Source: Pseudidiomarina woesei | GTDB lineage: Bacteria; Pseudomonadota; Gammaproteobacteria; Enterobacterales; Alteromonadaceae | Direction: 5' to 3' | Length of the DNA: 64,000 bases | Assembly: GCF_001418345.1 (NCBI RefSeq) | Contig: NZ_LIPW01000004.1 | Span: 1-64,000 of the forward strand | Shown here: positions 1 through 9,569 of the stretch, one piece after another | Layout: every line of letters begins with the position of its first letter | How positions within the stretch are numbered: the stretch's first letter is position 1 | Made by a program: the position numbers and the translations under genes | Notes under the pieces: generated by a model | The model's input: the letters and a program-made list of their open reading frames with translations, nothing else | The model's database searches: none | What the model was told of the DNA's origin: nothing

Positions 1-57
1 CCTAACACGGCCATCGGAGGCATTCCGCCCAAACAATTAACGCAAGCGGTTCATTAA
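1..57 (+). pseudogene. C-terminal end of a transposase (relic), probably IS3 type
   Basis: The first frame from base 1 reads to a TAA at 55-57 and ends with the peptide NTAIGGIPPKQLTQAVH. This resembles the conserved tail of IS3-family OrfB proteins, where an RPN/RPH-x-LGG-x-TP motif closes the protein. It is followed by a G-rich stretch (about 82-94) of the kind seen near IS3 ends. The gene enters from outside the window, so I cannot tell whether the upstream part is intact. The family call rests on a short motif. Confidence 0.4.
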
Positions 58-128
58 TTCTACGAATAACTGCTGCTTAAAATGGGGGGATTACAACAAG
101 CCTTAACGCCCCAACTGGTTAATTTTTA

Positions 129-290
129 AGTAGTGTCAACAATCCTGCCAGAGGGGGCCCTAACGACGAAGCCGTCATGAAGGTGCTGTACTTGGCCTTG
201 CATCAGGCTTCAAAAAAGTGGACTATGCCCATACGCAACTGGAAGCCAGCGATGGCACAGTTCGAGATTATATATCAGGATCGGATTTAA
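129..290 (+). pseudogene. IS256/Mutator-type transposase, C-terminal remnant
   Basis: The frame ending at the TAA at 288-290 encodes about 50 residues with no start of its own. It contains [20 protein letters not shown] followed by [20 protein letters not shown]. This is the characteristic C-terminus of IS256-family transposases ([23 protein letters not shown]). The catalytic part is missing, so it is a remnant. The following 291-395 looks like the terminal region of such an element. A related motif (GACACAGAATNTTGAACAC) occurs at about 375-393 and again at about 1474-1492, which may mark IS ends. Confidence 0.7.
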
Positions 291-406
291 CAGTGAAACC
301 AGCCATTTACACAAAATCTTTTACAGTCTCGCTAATACACATGTGTCATCTCGTTTTTGCTTAGTTTATCGAAATGACACAGAATTCTGAACACTACCTT
401 ACCACC

Positions 407-1309
407 TTACAAAAAAGACAACGATGCAAAGTAAACGATCTTTTGTTTACCTGTTACTGGCTTACTGTATTTAAACCCTTTTCGTGCGTATTTAAAGGCT
501 TTAATATATTGTCGTTCCTCTAGCAACCCTTTTACATAAGTAATATGCGTTGCCATTTTTCGCTGGTTTAAACATTCGAAACTGTAGTAGTTTAACCACT
601 CTGCTTTTTCTAAAAAAAACATAACCCTGGTAAAGTTTTTAGCTGGATCTGAAGGGCGTGAAAGTGAGTTTTGCCTTAAATTTCTATAAAATCCTGCTGG
701 AGTACAGCCTTTAACTTTCTTTTCAGCTTTTATTAACCTAATTAATATATCGTAATCTTCATTACACTTTAGCTCTTCATCAAAGCCCCCAACTTGAGCT
801 AGTGCACTCTTGTTAAATAGGAAAAATGGAGAGCCGCCAGGTATTCCTTTCCCCTGAATATCTAGTTCATCCGTATTAGCGATACCATCTGTATCAGGAA
901 ATATTTCAGTTTCGCCCGTAGAGCGAATTGCTGTTCCGTACACACCAAAATAATCTTCATTCAAGTTTTTGATCAAGTTATATTTATCTAAAAGATTGTT
1001 TGGCAACATTTTGTCATCGACATCTAAAAAAGCGATGTATTCATAAGTAGACTTTTGAAGTCCAAGGTTTCTAGCACTTGATGCGCCGCCATTTACTTTA
1101 CAATAAAAACTAACTTTCACGTTTTTATCATTTTCGATAAATTTATTTGTAATTACTTCGGCTTCAGGTAATTCAGATCCATCATCAATAACAATAATCT
1201 CACTAGGTAACAATAACTGTTCTAAAACCGATTCAATTGCTTGTTCGAGAAATTGGTAATCATTAAATGTAGTAATAATTACCGATATAGGTGCGTGGGT
1301 AAATACCAT
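407..1309 (-). CDS. Family 2 glycosyltransferase
   Basis: Predicted cytoplasmic sugar transferase for exopolysaccharide repeat-unit assembly. About 300 residues form a GT-A fold: the nucleotide-binding start PISVIITTFND, DDGS near residues 42-45, and the metal-binding DVDD near 96-99, followed by GGSPFFLF and a GGFDEEL acceptor-side motif typical of GT2. The ATG at 1309 is preferred over an in-frame TTG at 1318. No strong Shine-Dalgarno is visible for either. It is the last gene of the leftward polysaccharide module, separated by about 200 bp from the SIR2-like gene, and lies next to transposase relics. Donor and acceptor sugars cannot be told from sequence. Confidence 0.88.
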   Translation of the reverse strand: MVFTHAPISVIITTFNDYQFLEQAIESVLEQLLLPSEIIVIDDGSELPEAEVITNKFIENDKNVKVSFYCKVNGGASSARNLGLQKSTYEYIAFLDVDDKMLPNNLLDKYNLIKNLNEDYFGVYGTAIRSTGETEIFPDTDGIANTDELDIQGKGIPGGSPFFLFNKSALAQVGGFDEELKCNEDYDILIRLIKAEKKVKGCTPAGFYRNLRQNSLSRPSDPAKNFTRVMFFLEKAEWLNYYSFECLNQRKMATHITYVKGLLEERQYIKAFKYARKGFKYSKPVTGKQKIVYFASLSFL

Positions 1310-1506
1310 TATTTTCAACTCTATATTTAAGCGATCGTTACCACCTTGTATTCATCTTAAACAGCTGTAACGCTCAGCCAAATAAACACAGAGAATACCA
1401 CGCCAAAAAGCAAACTAAGCATTCACTTCGACGGTCGACCGGATGATCATATAGACTTATGAAAACTTGGCTGACACAGAATATTGAACACTCTCTGGAA
1501 ACTAGC
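1310..1506. other. Gene-free spacer between the GT2 and SIR2-like genes
   Basis: About 200 bp without a credible gene. It contains a second copy (about 1474-1492) of the GACACAGAATNTTGAACAC motif also present at about 375-393. The GT2 gene is therefore bracketed by two short direct copies, possibly ends of a lost insertion element. No clear promoter or terminator was recognised. Confidence 0.35.
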
Positions 1507-3033
1507 TCACTCATGCATTTTCCCCACTACCGCTCCTAACCAGCTTTTCCCATCCACCAAACGCTCAGCATCTACGTTTAATACATGAATATTGTTTTTT
1601 TTATCGCAGCGTAAGCTGCGTTGAATTTCTTTTTTACGCTGGCCAACGTCATTGCAGTTGTAATCCAAAACTACAAGTTTTTTATCTTCATCATCAATCA
1701 ATGAGCGCAGCAGTGTATTTATATGTCCATCATCTGCGTTAAATCCATAACCAATAACTATTATTACATCACTTTTTTTCGATGCATCATAATAATCAAT
1801 ATATCTTCGCGACATAGATATGCTAGTTAATGGTTTTGTGCCACTTTGCGTAAAAAGTAATGGCACTTTGAAAACGTTATTAGATTCATCTGTTATTTCG
1901 TTTTTATAAGGATCATACCAATCAGATAATTTTCCATTTAAATGAAAAATGCCAGAGCATCCAGTTCTACTAATGAAATTGGTATAGTTGCTCGTAGCTA
2001 TGGCCCTTATATCTAGCTCATTAGAATTCTTTATATCTTCATAATAACCTTGGCCCTTTTTACATTGCTCTACTTGCTCAGACATATAACGATGAACCGT
2101 GAATAAAAAAGTGGTTATTTTACAAAACTTGCCCCATTCTTTTTTAGGTTGATATAAATAAGAAAAGTGTGAGTCTACAAGCGCTTGGTAATCGGCAACT
2201 GAAGAAAAAATTAGCTCATATAGGCGCAGCAAGAACTGGTAAGCAACATACTGATTATCAGACATATTTTTAATAAGCTCTTGCGAGCGAATATTAAACG
2301 GCTTTTCTTTAAGTAGATGCTCGAATGCATCAAGACCAACCCGCCTGAAATCTAAGCGAAATATCCCGCCAATATCATCAAACAATGCCACATCATCGGG
2401 AGCTTTTTTGAAGATATTACTATTTAAAGTATTAACCAGCTCTTTACCAAGCGCGCCAATAAGTAGCTCGATTAATGAGCGAATTAACATAGTAACATTA
2501 TCAGAATAGCTTTCTGAAAAGCCACCTTTCCTAATAATATCCATGTATGCTGAGAAATAATCAGAACCAAAAAGCCCATCCAAGTTTTTTCCTGTGAGGC
2601 TGTTATTTAAGACTATTTCTTGAGCAAAAGTTTTAGTGCCTGGCTCACAGCCTAGAACCTTTAAAACCCTGGGTATATCTACGCTTTGGTCAAGTTTTGC
2701 AAACTCGTTTACAACTCTTTCAGCATACTTATCAAAATTAAGAATTGCTGCAACAACATCCTGTCTTCTTGCTTCTAAAGTGGAGCTGATAACGCTATCG
2801 AAATTGGTTTTTCCGAATACCGTAACGCGCTGACTCCCCAGTTCATCGGGGAACCAAGCGATCTGATTACTGGTTGTCTCAACTTGCGCCAATTGTTCCT
2901 TTAGCTGATCTTTATCTTTAGAAGAAATTGACCGAAAAATTTCTAATGCAAACTCGCCACCGCTTGGCATGCCATAGGCAACTTCGGCCCCTGCGCCAAA
3001 AAAGAATGATACTTTGGGTTTACTTTTTTCCAT
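1507..3033 (-). CDS. SIR2-like domain protein
   Basis: A 508-residue soluble protein resembling the SIR2-like NAD-binding family. FFFGAGAE at residues 10-17 matches the glycine-rich nucleotide loop, followed by GMPSGGEF. TSNYTNF near 347 corresponds to the TTNYD-type motif, FHLNG near 363 holds the histidine expected at the active site, and GYGFNADDGHIN near 430 is the usual C-terminal SIR2-like signature. Family members act as deacetylases or, in phage defence, as NAD-depleting enzymes. Which applies here is not known. It overlaps the upstream pyruvyl-transferase gene by 14 bp, so it is translated as part of the polysaccharide operon. The central ~250 residues were not recognised. Confidence 0.75.
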   Translation of the reverse strand: MEKSKPKVSFFFGAGAEVAYGMPSGGEFALEIFRSISSKDKDQLKEQLAQVETTSNQIAWFPDELGSQRVTVFGKTNFDSVISSTLEARRQDVVAAILNFDKYAERVVNEFAKLDQSVDIPRVLKVLGCEPGTKTFAQEIVLNNSLTGKNLDGLFGSDYFSAYMDIIRKGGFSESYSDNVTMLIRSLIELLIGALGKELVNTLNSNIFKKAPDDVALFDDIGGIFRLDFRRVGLDAFEHLLKEKPFNIRSQELIKNMSDNQYVAYQFLLRLYELIFSSVADYQALVDSHFSYLYQPKKEWGKFCKITTFLFTVHRYMSEQVEQCKKGQGYYEDIKNSNELDIRAIATSNYTNFISRTGCSGIFHLNGKLSDWYDPYKNEITDESNNVFKVPLLFTQSGTKPLTSISMSRRYIDYYDASKKSDVIIVIGYGFNADDGHINTLLRSLIDDEDKKLVVLDYNCNDVGQRKKEIQRSLRCDKKNNIHVLNVDAERLVDGKSWLGAVVGKMHE

Positions 3034-4156
3034 TCTTTAGCCCAGCCTTCAAAAGCTCAAACGAATGTCCGCGCAAGCTCTGCAATTTTTCTTGCACTGT
3101 TCCATAGTCAATAGAGCTGTCTAGCAAGTCCTCCACTTGTTTTTTGTCAAACTCACCTACCAACCTATCCAGTAAGTCAAATTCACTCAAAATAGATTCA
3201 AACCTTGATGCGCCTCGGTTGATGTTTACCAGGCTGATAAAAGGTTTGTTAAAAATAATTGAGAACACTGTGCCGTGGAATGAGTCGGTGATGACGAAAT
3301 CGGCATCAGCAAAGCCTTTTATCCAGCCTTCTATGCTGGGAATTTTTTGTTCTTCAAGTGTCTGTTCATTATGTTGGTTGCTGTATTGAGGCAAACTTAA
3401 TGTGCTTTTAGCGGTTTCAACGATTTGTTGCTTCCAGTCGCTGCTGTCGAGTATGTAGGTGTAAATACCTTTATTGGCAGGCAGGCTTAAACAGTTAAAT
3501 AGCTGCTGATAATCTTCTTTGTTTAACAATAGTGTTGGATCTAATACAAACTCGGCATCTGCGTTTAGCTTTTCTTTAACTAGCCCAACTGCGGCTTTTT
3601 CACGCACGGTTATTTTGCCAAATTGCTGTGTAAGCTGTTTGCAACGTTCAGTTTGTTCGGCTGTGTATTCCCACTCATCAGTGCCAAACGAAGCAGCATA
3701 AGCCATTTTTTTTATGCCGTTATTTTGGCTTAAGAAATCTAAAAAATAGCTATAAATGTTAGGCGAATACATTGGCCTCCAACATTGGTCGCTACCTACT
3801 ACCACGGCATCAAACTTGCCTTGAGCAAAGGCTTTTTGCACGGCAACGTCAGAGTAAAGTCTTGGCGTTTTGGTGATGTATGTACCTATAAAACGAGTAA
3901 TTTCTTCACGCTTGGTAGCTAGGTGCTTATTTGAAAAGTAGGCCTTAAAACTAGGTTTGGGCTGTCCTTTTAAATAGTGAAAAACCAAACGCTTAAAATA
4001 GCCAAGTCTTAGCTTTGCTCGTAGTTTGATGGGGTGATGCCTGTCGATGGTAACAGGCTCATGCCCCATATCTTTTAATACTTTTTGCAAAGCAAAGTTT
4101 TGAAGGTTGCCACCGTAGTTGTTGTGCAATGGTTGGGTGAGAATTGCGATTTTCAT
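3020..4156 (-). CDS. Polysaccharide pyruvyl transferase family protein
   Basis: A 378-residue cytoplasmic enzyme expected to add pyruvate (ketal) to a sugar of the exopolysaccharide, or to act as a GT-B-like transferase of the same superfamily. The N-terminus MKIAILTQPLHNNYGGNLQN is the family hallmark (NYG near residue 13). VVVGSDQCWRP near residue 118, AASFGTDEW, and the late DADFVITDSFHGTVFSII segment are the other conserved blocks. It starts 3 bp after the ThDP-enzyme stop and overlaps the SIR2-like gene, so co-translation is likely. Confidence 0.87.
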   Translation of the reverse strand: MKIAILTQPLHNNYGGNLQNFALQKVLKDMGHEPVTIDRHHPIKLRAKLRLGYFKRLVFHYLKGQPKPSFKAYFSNKHLATKREEITRFIGTYITKTPRLYSDVAVQKAFAQGKFDAVVVGSDQCWRPMYSPNIYSYFLDFLSQNNGIKKMAYAASFGTDEWEYTAEQTERCKQLTQQFGKITVREKAAVGLVKEKLNADAEFVLDPTLLLNKEDYQQLFNCLSLPANKGIYTYILDSSDWKQQIVETAKSTLSLPQYSNQHNEQTLEEQKIPSIEGWIKGFADADFVITDSFHGTVFSIIFNKPFISLVNINRGASRFESILSEFDLLDRLVGEFDKKQVEDLLDSSIDYGTVQEKLQSLRGHSFELLKAGLKNGKK

Positions 4157-4159
4157 AAT

Positions 4160-5908
4160 TTACCGTTTTATAATTTTCTTCACTACGTCTACGCCTTTCT
4201 GGCCTATTACACTTTTCATAACCTGTTTAGCTTTGCCTTCAGCGCTCACTTCTATGCGATGCATTATCTTCAGTGCTTCGCTTTCTTCTTCGCTATCGGT
4301 GAATACTTCAAATAGCATGGGTTTGTCTGTTACTTTAGGCTCTAAGAAACGTTGATAAACCACTTCAAACTCTTGCTTGTTACTAGCCGTTAGATATTCA
4401 AACCCTAAATTTTCTGCGTAGTTTTTAATGAGTGTGTGTGATTTGTTGCCATAGTGGCCTGCCGCTGCTACAAACTCGTCGCCATCTTTGCCAAAGTGGG
4501 CCGCATGGTGGTTGTAAAGACGAAACTCTGTACCTTTACCATTGTTTACCATGAGGATGCGTAAGTTATTGCCCGTATGGCGATTGCCAATAGCGTTTAA
4601 GTCGTAGAAAAAGGCTAAGTCGCCTATTACTGCGTAATAGAGTTTTTCAGGGTTGGCCAGCGAAGCGCCTAACAATGATGAGACACCGCCATCAATACCG
4701 AAACCACCCACATTGGAGCAACTGGTTACGCTTTCAGGTAAATCATAGAAATTCCACGTTCTTAGGCTATTTAAAATACCAAAATGCACAGCCGAGCCAG
4801 CGGGAATTTTAGCAGCCATTTTGGATGCCAACCAAACATTAGAAAATGGTACTTCGGGAACTTTGCTTTGAATACTTTTAAGCAAGTTTTGACAATGCTC
4901 AAAATATTGTTTTGATGGATTTCCTTTCGCTTGTTTGGCCATTTTTGCAAAGAACAAAAATTCAGGCATGGCAAATACGTAACGTAATTTTCGGAAGGTA
5001 TCTCGAACTTCGCCGTCTTCGTTGACTCTCCAAACCTCTTTACCTGACATGCCTAGCGTGGGGTAATCACCCGTTATCTCACCTATATGTATAGTTAAAT
5101 CTGGAAGATATTCTTCACGATTTAACAATTCTTGTGCAGCCGCCAATGAAAAAAACAATCTATTTTTTCCACGATAGCCACTAGTATGATCACAAAAAAC
5201 CACCGCGTTATAGGCTTCACAAAATTCTTCTAACGCTTTCGTTTCTTCTTTTTTCCAGTTTTTATGCGAACCAATAAATACGGCCACTTTGCTGTTTTCC
5301 GAAATTTCGGGAAACGCATCGTTAAACCCAATGCGGTTGATAACACGGCATTGAATACCCTCTTTTTCGGTAAACGGCTTGCTGTAGGTGGTTGGCAAGT
5401 TGATATGAACAGGCCCACCGCCATTACGTGTAAGCTCTAGAATGGCTTGATTGACTTTAACTTCACAATCCCAAAAATCTTCTTCATCTTTTACTACAGG
5501 CAAAGTAACACTGAAGTTAGCTACGTCATTTGAAATGACGCTTCTATCTATTACTTGTGCAATATGATGGCCAATGCGGCCTATCTGCTGTGTGGAGGTA
5601 ATGGCTAATACAGGCAGCTTGCGGTAATAGGCTTCTGTCATGCCTGGTGCATAGTTACGCGAAGCCGTTGCACCTGTACAACTAATCACCACAGGTTCAT
5701 TAGTTTCTGCCGCTAAGCCACAAGCCATGTAGGCAGCAGAGCGTTCATCTACAGCAGAGAAGATAGTAAAAAATGGGTCTTTTTGAATACTGCCAATCAG
5801 TGCGTTATTAGTTGTACCAGGCGATGCAATAACATATCTGATGCCATGCGCTTTCAGTAATGAAATAACAATTAAAGCGTTTTTTTCGGTAGTGGAATAA
5901 CATTTCAT
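4160..5908 (-). CDS. Thiamine-diphosphate-dependent enzyme (MenD/decarboxylase-like)
   Basis: A 582-residue enzyme with the three-domain layout of ThDP enzymes. The PYR domain carries the catalytic glutamate in VDERSAAY (E55) after the SPGTTNNAL loop. The C-terminal PP domain has the ThDP/metal motif GDLAFFYDLN, followed about 20 residues later by VNNG (near residue 426). The nearest type is MenD-like or phosphonopyruvate-decarboxylase-like, but the menaquinone genes are absent here. The epimerase and pyruvyl transferase neighbours suggest a carboligation or decarboxylation that makes an unusual sugar or its substituent. It overlaps the epimerase gene by 4 bp (ATGA). The substrate is unknown. 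Confidence 0.8.
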   Translation of the reverse strand: MKCYSTTEKNALIVISLLKAHGIRYVIASPGTTNNALIGSIQKDPFFTIFSAVDERSAAYMACGLAAETNEPVVISCTGATASRNYAPGMTEAYYRKLPVLAITSTQQIGRIGHHIAQVIDRSVISNDVANFSVTLPVVKDEEDFWDCEVKVNQAILELTRNGGGPVHINLPTTYSKPFTEKEGIQCRVINRIGFNDAFPEISENSKVAVFIGSHKNWKKEETKALEEFCEAYNAVVFCDHTSGYRGKNRLFFSLAAAQELLNREEYLPDLTIHIGEITGDYPTLGMSGKEVWRVNEDGEVRDTFRKLRYVFAMPEFLFFAKMAKQAKGNPSKQYFEHCQNLLKSIQSKVPEVPFSNVWLASKMAAKIPAGSAVHFGILNSLRTWNFYDLPESVTSCSNVGGFGIDGGVSSLLGASLANPEKLYYAVIGDLAFFYDLNAIGNRHTGNNLRILMVNNGKGTEFRLYNHHAAHFGKDGDEFVAAAGHYGNKSHTLIKNYAENLGFEYLTASNKQEFEVVYQRFLEPKVTDKPMLFEVFTDSEEESEALKIMHRIEVSAEGKAKQVMKSVIGQKGVDVVKKIIKR

Positions 5909-6987
5909 TTTGTTAGTATCCTTGCTACTGCAGGTAGGGTCTTAAATAAGAGATATTTAATTTTTTGCTTGCTGCCAGCAATTTCTTTTAATGCTGTACT
6001 TTGTTTCGTTATACGATCTTTTAGAGCTTCTTCTTGCCAATTTGGCACTTTAAACGAATAAAGTTTAGACGATAGAAACTCATTCATACACTCTTTTAAT
6101 CCATTTGCTGGAAAAACAAAATCAGAGGTATCGACAAATCGTTTTATCTTAGAGTTATCGAAAATGCGATCATAAAGCCTATCGTAAATAACCTGATACT
6201 TCCCTGTACGCCAGGCTAAAAAATCAGCCGTATTTTGTTCAACAATGTTTAATTCGATTCCCTGAGCTTGCAGAGTTTCCTTGTAAATATTAGCAACTTG
6301 CTGCCAGCATATATTTTCATCGGTTGTGATATGAAAGGCTTCACCTTGTGCGCTAACGTTACCAAGCAATGCCGCCATCGCTTTGGCTACATCCCTGCCC
6401 GATGTCATGGTGGTTTGTGCCGTTAAGATCTCTTTGGCCAGAACAACACTGCGCCCATGCAAGGTACGATATAACCAGTCCTCTTTTTCTAACACGCCTA
6501 GCTGCAAGCGTTCAGTATCGTAGGTGATATAAGGGCGGATGATGGTCCAGTTTTTATAGGGGCTGTTAAACAGAATATCTTCTTGGCGTGCCTTGGTTAA
6601 CGCATATTCATCTGTTGCTAGATAAGTATGGTCGTTACATGTATCTAATAGGCGAGGTGAATTTTCTGTGAGTGGTACATCAGAGTTGGCATATACTCTT
6701 GAAGAACTTAGATATAAATAGTGAGAGGTCGATTTTAATAACTGCTCATTCCGAGCCTTAAATTGCTCCGTTGAATACACCATAAAATCGACGATACCAT
6801 CCCAGTGCTCACTCAATATATGGTTCAAAAAACTCAAATCATGGGCGTTGCCTTGGATAAAATTAATGCTGCCTTTTCTTCCATTACGAGAGCGCGAAGT
6901 AACATGCACATTATGGCCAGCATCGGCTAGGTCGCGCACCAAGTGCACACCCATTGCTCCTGTGCCACCTAATACTAAAACTTTCAT
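5905..6987 (-). CDS. NAD-dependent epimerase/dehydratase (extended SDR)
   Basis: A 360-residue Rossmann-fold sugar-nucleotide enzyme. VLGGTGAMG at residues 6-13 is the NAD(P)-binding loop, LYLSSSRVYA carries the catalytic Ser region, and YALTK near residue 130 is the YxxxK catalytic pair. The C-terminal half resembles reductases and epimerases acting on nucleotide sugars. It overlaps both neighbours by 4 bp (ATGA), so it is translationally coupled between the flippase and the ThDP enzyme. It probably supplies a modified sugar for the same polysaccharide. Exact specificity is not visible. Confidence 0.82.
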   Translation of the reverse strand: MKVLVLGGTGAMGVHLVRDLADAGHNVHVTSRSRNGRKGSINFIQGNAHDLSFLNHILSEHWDGIVDFMVYSTEQFKARNEQLLKSTSHYLYLSSSRVYANSDVPLTENSPRLLDTCNDHTYLATDEYALTKARQEDILFNSPYKNWTIIRPYITYDTERLQLGVLEKEDWLYRTLHGRSVVLAKEILTAQTTMTSGRDVAKAMAALLGNVSAQGEAFHITTDENICWQQVANIYKETLQAQGIELNIVEQNTADFLAWRTGKYQVIYDRLYDRIFDNSKIKRFVDTSDFVFPANGLKECMNEFLSSKLYSFKVPNWQEEALKDRITKQSTALKEIAGSKQKIKYLLFKTLPAVARILTK

Positions 6988-8513
6988 GCGAGCTTCATGT
7001 TTTTAAATAACTTGTTTTGCAGCACCGTTGCTACTTTCTGACGCCAGTGCTTATCTAAGCCCAAGTAATACATAGCTATGGTGGATATTGCCATAGAAAA
7101 TACGATAACGAATGTAGCAGTAAATAAATTATTAGGCAGGCTATGTAAAACCAAAACACTACTTAGCGTTGAGAGCAGCAGAACCAATAAAATTGGCACT
7201 ACTACCTTTTTGTAATAGGGCAGCACAGGTAAGCCTGTTAAATAATTAACCAACAACAAACGCATTTTAAACATAAGCACGTTTGCCGCTATGGCAACAT
7301 AAAACACCCACTCAGCTGAATAGCCAAGGCTTAATACCCACCAAGACACAAAGAAAATAGCTATTTGTATGCTACCTAAAATAAATTCGTACATTGCCAT
7401 TTTGCCCGGCGCTCTGGCCGCCGTTGCTAGGGGCATGCTTAATGCAAAAATAAGAGATTCAACTATCGCTAGTTGTGTAAACAGCACGGTAGCAGGTGGC
7501 GGTGTTTTCAACCATAGTGTTAGTATGGCCTCCATTTCCAACAACATGGGTAATGCAAACACCCACATTAAAAAAAATGTTAGCTTAGAGCCGTTAAATA
7601 CAAGCGACATCATTTCGTCTTTTTGCTTGGCGGCATACGACTTAATTATGGGAGGGTACAGCCCAGTATTTAAGTTGTTTGAAAAAACAGCTACTTGACT
7701 TGCAACATTTAAAGCAATAGCGCGAGCAGCAACTATCGCTGGGTTAAACATTTGGTTTACCAATACTGTTACCGCTTGGTTGCGAAAGGCAGTGCTAATT
7801 TGTCCCAACAATGTCCAGACCGTGAAGCCTAAAATTTCTTTAAGCAGGCTTGTGCTCCAGTAAAGTTTTCTTAACTGGCATTCTGCGTATTTTTTTACAC
7901 AAACACTAATGTAAAAAGCCGCAAGGCAAGCAGAAAGAGCAAATAGCGCCAAACCATAAAACACTAGCACATCACTGTCAACGTAGGCTAATGCTAAGGC
8001 AACACCAAGCTTCGCTACGGCATCGACAACAGAAACCATGGCATATAAATGCATATCTTCGTGGGCTATCAAAATTGCAATGAAAGGTGCTGTAAATATT
8101 GAAAAAACAAACATCAGCGAAGTGTAATGGTAAAGGGTTATGGCGGCATCAAAACGTTCATCGGGTATTTTTAAATACTCAGTAACATACCAAAGACCTA
8201 CTGTTTGCAACAAACCATAAGCTATCACTGCAATGGCTACATACATCAGCAGATTTACACTAAATGTTTGTTTTAGTTTTTCGCTATTATTTTCTCCCAT
8301 GGCGAAGGAAAAAAAACGCTGGGTTGCACTTGCCATACTTCCTGGTAAGAAAGCGAGTAACGTAACAAAGCCAGTGATTACACTGTACACTCCATAGTCG
8401 TCTGTACCTAGCTCATTCAAAACCACCCGCAAGGAATACAGCGTGATGAAAATAATAATGATTTGGCGAGTGTAAAGAGCCAATGTGTTTTTAAGAACTC
8501 GGGAGCTGGACAT
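6984..8513 (-). CDS. Wzx-like polysaccharide flippase (MOP superfamily)
   Basis: A 509-residue inner-membrane protein with about twelve hydrophobic segments spread over its whole length. The start RVLKNTLALYTRQIIIIFIT and the GTDDYGVYSVI motif near residue 36 are typical of O-antigen and exopolysaccharide Wzx flippases, which move lipid-linked repeat units to the periplasmic face. It is the first gene of the leftward sugar module. No wzy polymerase and no initiating glycosyltransferase are visible in this window. The IS3-type element lies just upstream (ends about 30 bp from the start), so expression may now depend on read-through across it. Confidence 0.87.
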   Translation of the reverse strand: MSSSRVLKNTLALYTRQIIIIFITLYSLRVVLNELGTDDYGVYSVITGFVTLLAFLPGSMASATQRFFSFAMGENNSEKLKQTFSVNLLMYVAIAVIAYGLLQTVGLWYVTEYLKIPDERFDAAITLYHYTSLMFVFSIFTAPFIAILIAHEDMHLYAMVSVVDAVAKLGVALALAYVDSDVLVFYGLALFALSACLAAFYISVCVKKYAECQLRKLYWSTSLLKEILGFTVWTLLGQISTAFRNQAVTVLVNQMFNPAIVAARAIALNVASQVAVFSNNLNTGLYPPIIKSYAAKQKDEMMSLVFNGSKLTFFLMWVFALPMLLEMEAILTLWLKTPPPATVLFTQLAIVESLIFALSMPLATAARAPGKMAMYEFILGSIQIAIFFVSWWVLSLGYSAEWVFYVAIAANVLMFKMRLLLVNYLTGLPVLPYYKKVVVPILLVLLLSTLSSVLVLHSLPNNLFTATFVIVFSMAISTIAMYYLGLDKHWRQKVATVLQNKLFKNMKLA

Positions 8514-8570
8514 TACTTCTCTTCTATCCCTACAATTTCCTGATCCGTACCACTAAAAGTGGACACTTTG

Positions 8571-9490
8571 CTAAGCACTATTTTTTAATTCAAAGTTCTC
8601 TGGGCTGAGATAGCCAATAGCACTATGCCTTCTTGTCTTGTTGTAATCAACTTCGATGTACTCAAAGACTGCTCGGCGCATATTTTCTCGATCCATGATG
8701 GGCTCGTCCTGCAAGGCTTCGACCTTTAATGAGTGAAAGAAGCTTTCGGCACAGGCATTATCCCAATAATTTCCTTTTCGGCTCATACTCTGAGTAAGTC
8801 TATGTTTTTTTTTAATTAAATCTCGATAATCGTTTGAACAATATTGACTACCTCGGTCGCTGTGAACAATGCTCCCTTTGGGAAAGCCTCTGCGAAATAA
8901 AGCCATTTTCAGAGCATCACACACCGACGTTGCGGTCATTCGGTTACTCATCGACCAGGCAACAACCGAGCGTGAATATAAATCGATGATTACCGCTAGG
9001 TACAGCCAGCCCTCACTAGTGAATAAATACGTGATATCGCCAACCCACTTTTGATTCGGAGTACTTGCCGTAAAATCTTGCTCCAGCAAGTTTGGCGCCA
9101 CAGGCTGATTGTGCTTACTGTCCGTGGTGACCTTAAATTTACGTGCAGCCTTAGGTACAAGGCCCTGGCGTATCATACTATTGCGAATAGTTTTGATGTC
9201 GGGTTCATGTCGAGCTCTGCCAAATCCACTTGGATACGCCGAGCGCCGCTGCGCTCTTTCGAGTCAATAAATGCCTGCTTAATCGCCTCGTCTCGCTCAA
9301 TTTGACGCTGCTCTCGAGGATTGACTGTCTGACTATGTTTCCGCCAGGAGGAATACCCACTACGCGATACGTTGAGCACGTTCACCATCCGCTTTAAGCT
9401 GAATTGATGCTGATGCTCAAGAATAAACTCAAATCTGGCTATGTTTGGTTCTTCGCGAAGTGGATAGCAGTTCTCTAGCCGCTGCTGCAA
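8571..9490 (-). pseudogene. IS3-family transposase OrfB, frameshifted
   Basis: Two overlapping frames together give a whole OrfB. 9173-9490 encodes the N-terminal HTH_21 part (FSLKRMVNVLNVSRSGYSSW). 8571-9176 encodes the rve integrase core with the DDE residues visible as [16 protein letters not shown] and NACAESFF. The frame changes near 9200, just after LAELDM, where the second frame resumes as [11 protein letters not shown]. The catalytic residues are intact, so a single indel separates this from a full-length protein. Programmed shifting normally occurs between orfA and orfB, not here. Confidence 0.85.
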
Positions 9491-9569
9491 CGCCTATTCT
9501 TTCAGCTAATTTCAGGGCTTCTGCTTTAAATTCTTGTGTGTGGACTTTGCGTGTTTTATTTGCTTTCAT
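9426..9569 (-). pseudogene. IS3-family OrfA, truncated by internal deletion
   Basis: From ATG at 9569 the frame reads MKANKTRKVHTQEFKAEALK and continues LAERIGVAAAAREL, the usual start of IS3 OrfA (HTH_8-type). After about 36 residues it passes into sequence belonging to the start of orfB in another frame and stops shortly after. The second half of orfA, including the leucine zipper, is missing, so the element has an internal deletion. Confidence 0.65.

Noticed and set aside
9173-9490. Independent small gene
   Set aside because: It is the N-terminal part of the IS3 orfB, separated from the rest by a frameshift, not a separate gene.
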